From a virus: a stretch of DNA of 36,905 nucleotides. The translations under genes were made by a program, and so were the position numbers. The notes under the pieces are model-generated. The model searched no databases. It had not been told where the DNA came from and was given only the letters and a program-made list of their open reading frames with translations. The stretch covers positions 1 through 36,905 of IMG/VR virus record IMGVR_UViG_3300013233_000041, one strand, 5' to 3'. How positions within the stretch are numbered: the first letter of the stretch is position 1; every line of letters begins with the position of its first letter. Below, piece by piece: positions 22,535 to 32,455 of this stretch.

Positions 22535-25500
22535 CTATGATTTGTACGTGTTTATGTATTCTCTACCAGCAGCAGCCGATTCTAAGTACCCACATATAGG
22601 GGTAGGGGGTGTATATCTATCTAGAACATACTGCTTCATTAAGAAGGGCCACGTAGGATTCCACCAATTATACCTATCATATGCTCTATTTATGTCAGAT
22701 ACAGGGGTAAACTGTATATTACTAACAGAAAATGCGCTTCCATTAGAGTCGTACATAGATATAACCAGATAGCTAGGGGTAGTAACATTAATTACTTGTC
22801 CTAAAGTTCCCCCTGATACCCAGCCAACAGTACTAAAGGGAATCAACGTAGATGATGACTTAGTTATGTCAATAGCTGTTTCCCCAGTTAAACTAGGAAT
22901 ATCCGGTGTAAGATAGACTGCTACTTTAAAACCAGGACCTACTATATCAGTATTCAAAGATACGTTGTAAGTACCTGGACTTAGAAGCTTAGTTCCTAAG
23001 GATATTCCAGGGTTATTTACTGTAGGAGTAGTACTATTTACGACAAATATAGGGTTTCCTGCATTACTACCAGATATACTAGTAGTTACCCCAGTACCTA
23101 GCCCAATAAATGAGGCTACCCTTTCTATAGAAGGATTACCTAAAGTGTCGTCTCCTCTTTTATCAATGAGGGACTGAGGCTCAAACGTATACGTGTTCTC
23201 ATTCCAGCCGACTGACTCCATAAGAGGAGTAGGAAACTCGGCTAGGTCCGGTATAGGGAAATCTATATTATACGCGTTTGACAGAACCCACCCATATAAT
23301 TCGACTTGGTTATCGGAGGGTATTCTTATTATATCGTACACAAAAATAGTATGCTTTAAACCTAGGTATGATACCTCAATAATATCACCTAACTTTATTG
23401 ACAGAATATTATCATCAGCTATAGTTACATGTACAATCTCAGGTAATTTAGCTAGAACTTTAAATACCTGATCTGATATAGCTTTAGCATCAGTGTCTCT
23501 ATAAAGCCAAGGTAGGACCATTGTCGTACTAGTCCCTGGACTTCCTGAAAAGTAGTCTTTACCGAATTTCTTGGTTTCAGCATTAAAGTCATACTGAAAA
23601 GTTACAGAAGTAACAGCGACGCCATCTGGGTCGTACACTTCATCTAACGAATTAGGAACAACATTGTGATCAAAGTACGTAATTTCAGGAACAATAGAGT
23701 CAGTAAACCTCATCATAGTAAGTACGTTATTAGATGTAATACTTATATGCGTATTAGAGGATAGTTCTATACTGCTAAGAACATCCCCAAAGGTGCTGGG
23801 TTTATCTATGTAATTACGAAACTTTATAGTCTCTAGTTCTTTCCTAATACCTCCTTTTACATTAACAGATATTCCAAGTCCATACTCAGAACCCATATCA
23901 TTTAATATATCTATAGGATTTTCTAGAATTATGGCAAGTGAATAATCAAACCCTAACCATGACGAAGGCGGTGGGACTACCTGTATAGTTAACATTCCCG
24001 GTGGAGGGGGAGCTGCAGGAATAATAGGTAGAACCTCTGTAGTAAGCTGAGTCTCCGAGTCTACTGATACTACATTTACAGTAACGTTAAGCCCTTTATG
24101 TGTTACTCTAGTTCCTACAGGTACATTGTCCGTTATAAAGGTCGCTGTAGGGTCTACTATAGTAGATGTGTAGCTTCCAGCACCGGCAGTGCCAGTAATA
24201 AATAGTTTAGGCTTACCTAATATCGAAACGAATACAGGGTCTACAGAGTTTACCCCTACTATAGAAAATTCGCCATTAGCCAAGTCCGGAGTTACTACAC
24301 TAGTAGTAGGTATAGCTATAGTCTTCTTTGAACTCTTAGGCTTATAGAAGACAGCGTCTAAGCTAGTTATAGGGTGGTCTGCTATTTTGTAAGTATTTGT
24401 TTCCCTAGATATAATAACTGATGACCCTATAGGGACAATACCGAAGTCCTCGAAGTAAACAGTTCCAGTCCCTAGATTATTGACATTCTCGATAACCTGA
24501 GTAATCTTAGAGAAAATAGAATCAGCACTATGACCAATAGCAGTATACTCTAAGGTATCTCCTACTTGAAAACTAGTAATAGGAGAAGTTGTGAAGGCAT
24601 AGTCTAGAGAATTAGTAGTAGCTACTACAGGACTAGTAAAATTGTACTGAGCTCCTAGAGTTTTATCTGAAACTGTAGATAACTTAGTAACTGGGATCTT
24701 TGTATCACGGAAGTCCCCGTAAACTACTGGGATAGGCTTAGATACTGCGTTAGAGTCTAAAGTAGTTCCCACTACTACATTGGTTGGATACTGAACCTCT
24801 AAACCATATAATTCAGAAGGCGACCTAAAAGTTGGGTCACTAGTAAATTGAACAACAACTTTTAGCATATTAGTAGGAGCTCCTCCTACTGTCTCTGGAA
24901 CTAAAACTCCACTATTAACGTCAGCACCTGCTGCTCCTATAGGTGAGAAGGATAAGCCACTATCTGATGATACAGAAACAAAAACCTTAGTTAAGGTACT
25001 ACTTCTGCTGAAGAATAGATTACCCGGCCCAGTTATTGTAGTCCCTGTAAAGTTAAAGGGTATAAGGTTGGTAATGGAACCCGAAGTGTTATAATGTCCT
25101 ATAGTTGTAGCTACAATTGAATTAATAGTATGACTAAATGTATTAGATATTAACTGAACACCAGAGTTATTAGATGTAGTAATAGAACTAATAGATATAG
25201 TAATAGTTTCACCACTATTAACTCTTAAATTTAGGGATGCAAGGTCTAAAACTACAGCTCCTGACTGTAATAACGAATTAGAATTGGGAACCACTACATT
25301 AAAACTAGGAGAACTTATTACTACTTTCACGCTTTTAATAAATGTAGAAGTTCCTACTACTACGTCTAACTTCTCTAAGTACCCAGTTTTTGTGGATATA
25401 AAAGTCTTTACTACAGTACTAGGAAGCGGTATTTGGGAATGGAAAAAACCCCAAGTAGTATTATTAGTGTAGTAGGCCATAGTGGTTCCACCACCAAGGC

Positions 25501-26473
25501 TATTAGTAACTGGAGTTACATCCTCGATATTACTTAAAAACCTACCGGAGTCCCCTTTAAGAACTACACCCGTCCCTAGAGGAGACGTCATTGCTACAAT
25601 AACTGTACTTCCTCCTTGGTCAGAGAAAATGTCACCAAGCCCTGATGTACTCGTAAAGACCCCATTGTACTTATACAAGAAAAGGGTATTAGTACCTGAG
25701 TCTATATAAGATATAACAGCAGAAGCTCCTTTGCTATTCTTAACAACACTGCCTGCAGCCCATCCAGCAGGAATAGTACTTACAGTTACGCTAACTACAG
25801 GGGATCCTACATTAAATACAGCAAACTCAGGAAAGCTAGACGAGTTGTACTGATTAGCTGGTATAGGCGTACTAAGTAAAGTTTCACGATTATCTTTAGC
25901 AGAAAATGTAAAGGTTGTGTCATTAAAAGCAAATCCGCTAGCAGGAGTTCCTATTCCTGAGAAGAATACAGTATAGTCCTGCATATTGTTAGTCTCACCA
26001 AATAGAAGTTGAACTTTTGCAGACTTTTCTAAGTCATAGTTGTGAAATATAGAAGATAGTAGTTGGTCTGTGTTTACTAGGTCAATAGTTGCATTCGCTA
26101 CTACCTGATTCCTTGTCATAAATGAACCGAACGACTCATTTATATTAGGAACACTTAATCGTCCTTCATACACAATATCAGTACCAGAAGACTGCATAGT
26201 TATATCTTCTGAAGCGAATCTAAACACAGACTCAATAAGAATAGTATCCCCAGTACTAGGGGAGAATACTACACCTTGAGGTACATAGTAGGAAACCGAT
26301 GTTGAATTAGGGTCTACGGAGACAACATATGCTGTCCCCGTATTAAACGTCAAGATAGACCCTATTTTTATACTAGACACATCTGCTAGTGATAAAACTA
26401 ATGTATTACCAGTAGGGGCCTTGGCTAAGACCTCTTTTCTAGTAGCTGTAATATCACATAAGATTACTGTCAT
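22535..26473 (-). CDS. Large tail-tip/baseplate protein (1312 aa), possible tail hub
   Basis: A very large beta-rich, Ser/Thr/Val-rich protein encoded right after the tape measure, where siphophages place the distal tail and hub proteins. Residues 20-85 form a module (VLSLADVSSIKIGSILTFNT, ending GDTILIES) like one in the major tail protein. Residues about 870-1110 (ILNDMGSEYGLG, VTFQYDFNAETKKFG, KLGDIIEVSYLG) resemble tail-hub domains that clamp the tail end. The C-terminal 200 residues may be carbohydrate or receptor facing. Its ATG overlaps the tape measure stop (ATGA) with GAGAGGAA upstream. A fused hub plus receptor-binding protein is the best guess. The exact family is unknown. Confidence 0.72.
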   Translation of the reverse strand: MTVILCDITATRKEVLAKAPTGNTLVLSLADVSSIKIGSILTFNTGTAYVVSVDPNSTSVSYYVPQGVVFSPSTGDTILIESVFRFASEDITMQSSGTDIVYEGRLSVPNINESFGSFMTRNQVVANATIDLVNTDQLLSSIFHNYDLEKSAKVQLLFGETNNMQDYTVFFSGIGTPASGFAFNDTTFTFSAKDNRETLLSTPIPANQYNSSSFPEFAVFNVGSPVVSVTVSTIPAGWAAGSVVKNSKGASAVISYIDSGTNTLFLYKYNGVFTSTSGLGDIFSDQGGSTVIVAMTSPLGTGVVLKGDSGRFLSNIEDVTPVTNSLGGGTTMAYYTNNTTWGFFHSQIPLPSTVVKTFISTKTGYLEKLDVVVGTSTFIKSVKVVISSPSFNVVVPNSNSLLQSGAVVLDLASLNLRVNSGETITISISSITTSNNSGVQLISNTFSHTINSIVATTIGHYNTSGSITNLIPFNFTGTTITGPGNLFFSRSSTLTKVFVSVSSDSGLSFSPIGAAGADVNSGVLVPETVGGAPTNMLKVVVQFTSDPTFRSPSELYGLEVQYPTNVVVGTTLDSNAVSKPIPVVYGDFRDTKIPVTKLSTVSDKTLGAQYNFTSPVVATTNSLDYAFTTSPITSFQVGDTLEYTAIGHSADSIFSKITQVIENVNNLGTGTVYFEDFGIVPIGSSVIISRETNTYKIADHPITSLDAVFYKPKSSKKTIAIPTTSVVTPDLANGEFSIVGVNSVDPVFVSILGKPKLFITGTAGAGSYTSTIVDPTATFITDNVPVGTRVTHKGLNVTVNVVSVDSETQLTTEVLPIIPAAPPPPGMLTIQVVPPPSSWLGFDYSLAIILENPIDILNDMGSEYGLGISVNVKGGIRKELETIKFRNYIDKPSTFGDVLSSIELSSNTHISITSNNVLTMMRFTDSIVPEITYFDHNVVPNSLDEVYDPDGVAVTSVTFQYDFNAETKKFGKDYFSGSPGTSTTMVLPWLYRDTDAKAISDQVFKVLAKLPEIVHVTIADDNILSIKLGDIIEVSYLGLKHTIFVYDIIRIPSDNQVELYGWVLSNAYNIDFPIPDLAEFPTPLMESVGWNENTYTFEPQSLIDKRGDDTLGNPSIERVASFIGLGTGVTTSISGSNAGNPIFVVNSTTPTVNNPGISLGTKLLSPGTYNVSLNTDIVGPGFKVAVYLTPDIPSLTGETAIDITKSSSTLIPFSTVGWVSGGTLGQVINVTTPSYLVISMYDSNGSAFSVSNIQFTPVSDINRAYDRYNWWNPTWPFLMKQYVLDRYTPPTPICGYLESAAAGREYINTYKS

Positions 26474-29400
26474 GCTATTCCTCTCGTGCTCATCAAGATA
26501 GTACCATCTCTAGAGACTTTACGCATTTGCTTGCCTCCTTGGTTTCTAAGGAAGCTTTCAAAGTTATTTATAGTTAAGCTACCAGTAGTTTCACCAGTAT
26601 TAGCTTTAACCTCAATAGTAACATTGGTAACACCCCCAGATGTAGGCATGGTACCCGTGCTGTTTATATGATCAAGACCTTTAGAACCACCAACAGCTTT
26701 CATACCATTATGTCTATTAAGGACACCTTCGCCTTTTAGTCCTATAAAAGGTATTTCTTCGGAAGCGCCACCCATAGTCCCACCTGTGTGGAACTTAGGT
26801 GCAGACAAACTACCTCCAGATATAGACTTCATAGGTATAGCTTTTGCGACAACACTAGAAGCTAGTGCCCCTACTGCGCCCATAGCAACCGCAGCTAAAG
26901 GTGGGCCAAAAGGTCCTAACATTGCCGAGAAAGAGGATAGAATTTCAGGAAGATCTATGCCTACCCCAGCAAGCATCTTGGCTACTTTAGTTCCTAGAGA
27001 TGCAGTAGCCCCTTTACTTTCTAAGTCCTGTTTAAGATTCTCCCCTTCCTCTTTACTCTTTATGCTGAAGTCCATAGCTTTAAACTCATTCATAGCTATT
27101 TCTATCGCAGTAGATATAGCGTTATCCTTAATAGCCCCATACATGTCACTCCAGATAGTCTGATTATCTGAAGCAAACTGGGCATTAGCAGCTAGCATAT
27201 CTTCATTAAGTTTTTTCTGGGCTTCTAATAAAGACTTAGCTTTTTTAGACTTAGCATCTTCTTTACCACGAGCGTTAGTAGTACCTATATCTTCTGTTTT
27301 TCTACTAACTGACAGACTTAAGGCATCCTTTCCCTTACCAAACTGCTGGTCTGTTAGGCTTCCATTATTCCTACCAGCTGTAAGGTCCGATATTTTACGA
27401 ACTCTACTAGTCTCTAAGTCCTGCAAAGACCTTTTTGATTTTAGATCGGCTTTTCCAACATCCCCTGAAAAGGCTTGATTAGCTGCTGCTAACATACCTT
27501 TATACGAGGCTTGTGCAGCAGCTAATTGTTCAGCAAATTTAGCTTTAACATCGTCAGTACTTAGCCCTAAAGCTACCATTACTTTATCTTTTAAGGTAGT
27601 ACTAATTATATCGCCCATACTAATAAAAGAGTTAGCAAGTAGTTCACTAGAAGACTTTGCGCTTTCGGCTGCATTCTTAAACTTCATAGCCAGAATATCA
27701 AACATAGAACCAGACTTAAGAGTTTCCTTGTCTGTCATTGTTTTAATCTTAGCGTTCATGTCTTTTACTAAAGCTAACTGCTCATCTAGCGAAAGCTTTT
27801 TACTAGCAAGAACAATATCATTAGAATCTTTAAGAGCTTGTACTCTATCGTTTATGGCATTATCGTCATTACTAGCTAAAGCGCTAAGTTGTTTCTTTTG
27901 CAAATTAGCATTTCTTTTGGCAAAATCGGCATTCTCTGATAGCCTAGCTTTATTACTAGATAGATCTATTGCTAGGATACGGGCATTATACTGCTCTTCT
28001 GTTATAGCATTCTTAGTCAAGTCTCTAACAGCTCTAGCTTGCTGTTCAGCAAAGTACATATCTTGAGCATCCAGCAAATTAGAATGAAAGGCTTTAGAGT
28101 CCGCTATAACTTGGGTCTGTTCTGCTTTGGTACCAGTTAATGTATCTAAGGCTCTTTTAGCACCTGCTTCGTCTGCGTTAATTGAACTCTTAGGTGCTTT
28201 GTTCTTTCTCGCTGCAGCTTCTTGTAATTTGTGTAATTCTGCTGTAAGACCAGGAACTAAGCTTTTTAATTCTTTTGCCCTATTCAGGGCTTTCTTTATT
28301 TCAGCATCACTACCAGCGGATGCTAGTATCTGAGCCTCATTCACACTCTTTGCCTGATCTAGTAATTCTTTGATTATGTTCATCTTTTCAGATGAGGTCT
28401 TAGCTAGGAGTGACCCTTTAGTTACACCTAGTTGTTTAAGTGCAAAATCTACGTTATTGTACGATTCAGATAATTTGGTATTAGCAATAGAAAGGTCTTT
28501 TAAAGACTTAGTCTCTTTGTCATTATAAGTAAGAATATCAGCTATTCTAGATTGTGCCCTTTTTCTATTGGCCTCAACTATATCAGTATTACCAGTAATA
28601 AAAGCAGACCACCTAGACCATACAGTATTACTATCAGCTATAATTTTCTGATTGGCATCTATTGCCTCGCTCATGGCTTTTTGTAATCTAATAGATCGTA
28701 CAACAGCTTTACCATTAGTATCCAGTAATACCGTGTGTTCCCTAATGACACCATTAGCATCTTTTACTTTTGCTGTAAATGTATGAAACCCATCACCGTA
28801 GTCTTTAAGTTTAGTTTGCCCGTCAAATAACGAGTTAATAAGTTGGTCTTGAGATACTCCCAAAGAATTTGAATGTTTCATCAAAGTCTTTTGGGCCACG
28901 GTAAGCTTATTAAGTTTTTCTTCTGTTGAGATAGTAGCCTTATCTATAAGACCCATAGACTCTGCTGCCGAAGCCACAGCATCCCCAAATAGTAAGTAAG
29001 CGGTAACAGCCCACCCAATATAAGGAACGGCCTTTCCGATAAGAGCAAGAGACTTGGCTAGAGCTTTATTCGTAGAGATAGCAATAACTGACGCTTTGGT
29101 GGAGGCCTGGGTTGCGGCAGCCCGCCCAAGTGAAGCCCTAGCTGCTATAACATCACTAGCTGCCTTTTCTTTGGTTGCTGCTGAGTCTAACTTAGTAATC
29201 GCTTCCTCTGCAGCAAGGGCTTTTTCTAGTGTGATAATAGCGGCTGTATGGGCTTCCTTAGCTACAGTCTGTGCTCTTTCAATAGACGTAGCGACTACAG
29301 TAGCCTTAGATGCTGCTACAATACGTAGTCTATACGCAGCCCACAGGGCTATACCAGCGCTGATAACAGTACTAGAAGCTTGGATAGTCTCAGCTAAGGG

Positions 29401-30219
29401 GACAAAGACATGAGCCAACATCCCAGAAGCTACTGTTGCAAAGTTTACCAAATCAGATTTTAACTTACTCATTCTTTCAGCGTAAGAAGCCGTTGCTAGA
29501 TCAAGGGATCCAAACTTCTTAGTACCTTCCGCTAACACGGCATTAGTAAATATCTGAGTTTTCTCTAAAGAAGTAATCTTGTCTACTGTTTTACCTACAG
29601 TCTTAGCATAGTCTCCTAAGATATTCTGTAATCTTGTAGTAATACCTATTTCATCAAGTAATTCTGGTTCTAACTTAGTAACAGCCTTAATAATACGATC
29701 ATAAGCATCAGGCATGGTTCTACCCATTGCTCTAGCTGCTTGTCTAGCTACTTTCGTGAGTCCCTCTAACTGCTTAGGGTCAATACCAGAGGATAGCGCC
29801 AAAGAGGCATTCTTCATAAGGATTGAGGTTGATACTGTCTCGCCAGAGATAGCTCGCAGATTACTAATAATTACCCTAGAACTAAACCCAAAGGTCTTTG
29901 CTAGAACTTCAAAGGAGTTTGCAGTTTCTTCAAACTTAGCGCCCATCTCAATAGCTGACCATGTTCTCTCAATGGCCCACATAGATGCTGCAACTTCTGC
30001 ATACGCACGAATAAGCGGTCCCGTACTAAGAGCCGCTAGGTTAAATGCTTTTTTGTTTGAGTTAGCCATACGCCTAACCATCTTGTTGTGAGTGGTTAGT
30101 TTCTGGTCTACCATGTCTACTTGTTTTCTTATAGTAGTCATAGACTTAGTAACTACTGCTGCTGCTTTTTCAGAAACAGCAGTTACTACTGCTCTAATGT
30201 TAATATCTCTACTCGACAT
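26470..30219 (-). CDS. Tape measure protein
   Basis: 1249 residues, long and helical, Ala/Lys/Ser-rich, setting tail length. At about 1.5 angstrom per residue it predicts a tail near 190 nm. The N-terminus (SRDINIRAVVTAVSEKAAAV) and the region EMGAKFEETANSFEVLAKTF are typical of phage tail tape measure proteins. Hydrophobic stretches occur in the middle (KAVPYIGWAVTAYLLFGDAV) and near the end (LAAVAMGAVGALASSVVAKA), as expected for membrane passage. The C-terminus FHTGG...FIGLKGEGVLNR is the classic tape measure ending. The start has AGAGGAAG before the ATG, inside the end of the chaperone frame. Confidence 0.95.
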   Translation of the reverse strand: MSSRDINIRAVVTAVSEKAAAVVTKSMTTIRKQVDMVDQKLTTHNKMVRRMANSNKKAFNLAALSTGPLIRAYAEVAASMWAIERTWSAIEMGAKFEETANSFEVLAKTFGFSSRVIISNLRAISGETVSTSILMKNASLALSSGIDPKQLEGLTKVARQAARAMGRTMPDAYDRIIKAVTKLEPELLDEIGITTRLQNILGDYAKTVGKTVDKITSLEKTQIFTNAVLAEGTKKFGSLDLATASYAERMSKLKSDLVNFATVASGMLAHVFVPLAETIQASSTVISAGIALWAAYRLRIVAASKATVVATSIERAQTVAKEAHTAAIITLEKALAAEEAITKLDSAATKEKAASDVIAARASLGRAAATQASTKASVIAISTNKALAKSLALIGKAVPYIGWAVTAYLLFGDAVASAAESMGLIDKATISTEEKLNKLTVAQKTLMKHSNSLGVSQDQLINSLFDGQTKLKDYGDGFHTFTAKVKDANGVIREHTVLLDTNGKAVVRSIRLQKAMSEAIDANQKIIADSNTVWSRWSAFITGNTDIVEANRKRAQSRIADILTYNDKETKSLKDLSIANTKLSESYNNVDFALKQLGVTKGSLLAKTSSEKMNIIKELLDQAKSVNEAQILASAGSDAEIKKALNRAKELKSLVPGLTAELHKLQEAAARKNKAPKSSINADEAGAKRALDTLTGTKAEQTQVIADSKAFHSNLLDAQDMYFAEQQARAVRDLTKNAITEEQYNARILAIDLSSNKARLSENADFAKRNANLQKKQLSALASNDDNAINDRVQALKDSNDIVLASKKLSLDEQLALVKDMNAKIKTMTDKETLKSGSMFDILAMKFKNAAESAKSSSELLANSFISMGDIISTTLKDKVMVALGLSTDDVKAKFAEQLAAAQASYKGMLAAANQAFSGDVGKADLKSKRSLQDLETSRVRKISDLTAGRNNGSLTDQQFGKGKDALSLSVSRKTEDIGTTNARGKEDAKSKKAKSLLEAQKKLNEDMLAANAQFASDNQTIWSDMYGAIKDNAISTAIEIAMNEFKAMDFSIKSKEEGENLKQDLESKGATASLGTKVAKMLAGVGIDLPEILSSFSAMLGPFGPPLAAVAMGAVGALASSVVAKAIPMKSISGGSLSAPKFHTGGTMGGASEEIPFIGLKGEGVLNRHNGMKAVGGSKGLDHINSTGTMPTSGGVTNVTIEVKANTGETTGSLTINNFESFLRNQGGKQMRKVSRDGTILMSTRGIA

Positions 30220-30505
30220 TGGCTTCCTCTGCGGGTGCGGCTTTTAGTTCTTCTATAAAATCATATATAAAGGTAATATACTCAAATATAGGAACTCTGT
30301 CCTCTTTCTTTATATCATATATGTCAAAGACAGCTTTAATGTTGGCAAAACAAAGCCCGACTACCCCAACAGAGCTAACTATGACTTGATTACTACATAT
30401 AATATAGAATTTCCAAGCTAGTTGGCTTATTCTGTCTAAGTCGGTTATTCGTATTGGGGTGTCAGTCGGGTTAGGTTCTTCATTTAGGTCATAGCAAATT
30501 CGCAT
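30209..30505 (-). CDS. Tail assembly chaperone, downstream frame (likely made by -1 frameshift)
   Basis: This frame begins with ATG at 30503-30505 but is open further upstream to about 30580, past the stop of the 30571-31005 gene. The ATG lacks a good Shine-Dalgarno. The upstream open part (FLRTIVEDHKGQKSLSYDEY) looks like real coding sequence. This is the lambda G/GT arrangement: two overlapping frames between major tail and tape measure genes. The slip site is GCA AAA TAA. The fused product would be 144 plus about 121 residues. It is acidic at the C-terminus (EELKAAPAEEANVE). Independent translation from the ATG is the alternative. Confidence 0.8.
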   Translation of the reverse strand: MRICYDLNEEPNPTDTPIRITDLDRISQLAWKFYIICSNQVIVSSVGVVGLCFANIKAVFDIYDIKKEDRVPIFEYITFIYDFIEELKAAPAEEANVE

Positions 30506-30570
30506 GTACTCATCATAAGATAAGGACTTCTGGCCTTTATGATCTTCAACAATAGTGCGGAGGAAGCTTA

Positions 30571-30579
30571 TTATTTTGC
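30571..30579 (-). promoter_or_regulatory. Probable -1 programmed frameshift site in the tail chaperone
   Basis: On the minus strand the upstream frame ends GCA AAA TAA. A -1 slip of the lysine tRNA on AAAA, with the stop codon in the A site, would continue into ATA ATA AGC TTC and onward. The -1 frame is blocked by a TGA just two codons upstream, so only a slip at this point can join the frames. Confidence 0.65.
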
Positions 30580-31005
30580 TTCATTTTGTTCCGTAAGCTG
30601 TCGGTTAAAGATACTTACATCATCTAGAACTTGAGTAATAAAGGTGTCTACCTCAGTGCTTCTACTCATAAGTTCAAACTTATTTTCTGAGGTAGCAGGG
30701 ACAGCTTCGTCAGCCATATCGTCTGGTAGGTTTACTAGGAGAAGCTTACTAAGGTGTTTACCTTTTAGCCCATCCCATCCTTGAATTACTAAGTCTGCGT
30801 ATAGTCTAAGAAACTTCTCATTATCTAACTGCTCTTCTAGTACTTTAGTTTTCGGGTTGATCTTTTGACCGATAATACACTGCTCTCTAATATCCATAAG
30901 TTCTTCATTACTGATCTTAGAAAGGGTAATCTTTACATCTTTAATCCCTAAAAAGGGGACTGTTACTTCTGCTTTTGAAACAGCAATATCACTAATATTT
31001 AACAA
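30571..31005 (-). CDS. Tail assembly chaperone, upstream frame (lambda gpG-like)
   Basis: 144 residues, about the size of lambda gpG (140). It lies between major tail protein and tape measure genes. It starts at TTG (31003-31005) with AGGTG seven bases upstream. Sequence features are an N-terminal strand-rich part (SKAEVTVPFLGIKDVKITLS), a central helical YADLVIQGWDGLKGK and an acidic region. The family is very divergent, so the call rests on position, size and the overlapping frame. It keeps the tape measure soluble until tail assembly. Confidence 0.8.
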   Translation of the reverse strand: MLNISDIAVSKAEVTVPFLGIKDVKITLSKISNEELMDIREQCIIGQKINPKTKVLEEQLDNEKFLRLYADLVIQGWDGLKGKHLSKLLLVNLPDDMADEAVPATSENKFELMSRSTEVDTFITQVLDDVSIFNRQLTEQNEAK

Positions 31006-31058
31006 TTTTGTTCACCTCGACTTGAAATATAAGAGTATAATCACTCTACTTTTATATG

Positions 31059-32444
31059 TTAATCAAACACAATAACAATATCATCAGAAACTTCAGGCGT
31101 ATGAGCCTCACCTCTTAATGTAGTTGTTAGTTTAACCATTGTACCAGCATCTAGGGACGGGATGTCTAAAACGCTGTTTGGTAGGTATATAGTAGCTCTT
31201 TGATTAGCTAGAGTTCCTAGTGGGATAATAGTTGGTACGCTATTAGCATTAACACCTTGATTGAAGTACGATAGATCAGCTTCACGGAAGTAAAGACCTA
31301 CGGACGAGGATACGTCACGAGTTCCAGGAACTTCGTATGAACTAGGATAATCTGCTCCATCTTTTTCATCAATGATATACTGGATGTTATTGGCAATAGT
31401 AACACTAGCGTCAGTAACAGCAATAGTAGACCCAGCCATGCTAACAGACCCAATACGGCCATGTACAATAGTACCGGCATCCACAACAGCAGGGAACCAA
31501 GGTGAGATAGAATCGGTAGCTAAAGCACCACCAATAACGAAACCACCTGCAGTGCTAATGGTAAGTACGTTAGTTGTAGCGTTAACGGCTGAAACTAAGT
31601 ATCCTAGTCCGGCGTTGTCATCTACAACTGCACCAGTAATACTATTAGTAATAACTACTCTGGAATCTACATTATATAAGTTACCATCAGTAACCGTTGC
31701 GGTAGTTGCTGCGGCAGCTACATTAGCTGTAAGGACACTAGTACCCGTCCAGATTTGCTTAATGAACTGACCAGTCCATGCACAAGAACCTGCGTCTACA
31801 CCATTTACTGTGAAAACACCTTGGTTTACTGTAGCACCAACTTGAACTTGAACTGAGTGTCCTTTTTTAGCCCAAATAGAATAACTGGCAGGTTTGTATG
31901 CTGGAGTAAAGGCTACACCTGTACTCTTAACATCAACTACTACTGCAGTCGATCCTGAGGTTCCGCCAGTAATAACTTCTCCGGCTACGAAGGCTGTAGC
32001 TACTGCTGATAGGGTTAGCGCTCCCCCATTATGAGCGCCTACAGTTCCGGCACCAGCAATACTACCTGTAACTGCTTCTGTCGCAGTAAACTGACCAGTA
32101 GTAGTACCGATAATTAGTAACCCGTTAGGAACATTAGCAAATGTTCTGGTTCCTAGAAGACCGTCATATAAATGTTCGTTATAGGCAACGTTCGCTAAAG
32201 GGGCTTGTGGTTTAATATAGGTAGAGAAAGCCCAGTCACCTGGGGCATACTTACCTCTGATTCTTCCGAATCGGGCTCTTGACGGTCTTTTCTGAATATC
32301 ATCTATAAAGTTACCGGCTTGGTTAAATGTACCACCATCAGAAACTAGTACTGAGTGGGCACTTGTAGGTACAGCTATTGTTCCTACAGTTGTTTCTGGA
32401 ACAACGCAGACACTAAGCTCGCGCCCTAGGGCAATTTTAGGCAT
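31059..32444 (-). CDS. Major tail protein
   Basis: 461 residues forming the tail tube. The start has AAGGAGG six bases before the ATG, a very strong site for an abundant protein. The N-terminus (LSVCVVPETTVGTIAVPTSA) and C-terminus (LRGEAHTPEVSDDIVIVFD) match the tube-forming beta sandwich of siphovirus tail proteins. At about 460 aa it is longer than simple tube proteins (200-250). The excess lies in inserted beta modules near residues 115-175 (FVAGEVITGGTSGSTAVVVD) and 240-320, which probably decorate the tail surface. It lies before the chaperone pair, the usual order. Confidence 0.88.
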   Translation of the reverse strand: MPKIALGRELSVCVVPETTVGTIAVPTSAHSVLVSDGGTFNQAGNFIDDIQKRPSRARFGRIRGKYAPGDWAFSTYIKPQAPLANVAYNEHLYDGLLGTRTFANVPNGLLIIGTTTGQFTATEAVTGSIAGAGTVGAHNGGALTLSAVATAFVAGEVITGGTSGSTAVVVDVKSTGVAFTPAYKPASYSIWAKKGHSVQVQVGATVNQGVFTVNGVDAGSCAWTGQFIKQIWTGTSVLTANVAAAATTATVTDGNLYNVDSRVVITNSITGAVVDDNAGLGYLVSAVNATTNVLTISTAGGFVIGGALATDSISPWFPAVVDAGTIVHGRIGSVSMAGSTIAVTDASVTIANNIQYIIDEKDGADYPSSYEVPGTRDVSSSVGLYFREADLSYFNQGVNANSVPTIIPLGTLANQRATIYLPNSVLDIPSLDAGTMVKLTTTLRGEAHTPEVSDDIVIVFD

Positions 32445-32455
32445 TTAAGGCCTCC

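Noticed and set aside
26486-30091. Several plus-strand open frames opposite the tape measure gene, up to 125 codons
   Set aside because: They are antisense shadows of an Ala/Ser/Leu-rich helical gene. They lack ribosome sites and have unnatural compositions.
31026-31042. Weak hairpin (AGAGT/ACTCT) between major tail and chaperone genes
   Set aside because: It has only five pairs and an AT-rich surround without a T-tract, so I do not call it a terminator.
31372-31770. 132-codon plus-strand frame opposite the major tail protein
   Set aside because: It is an antisense shadow caused by repetitive Val/Thr/Ala codons. No promoter or ribosome site is seen.
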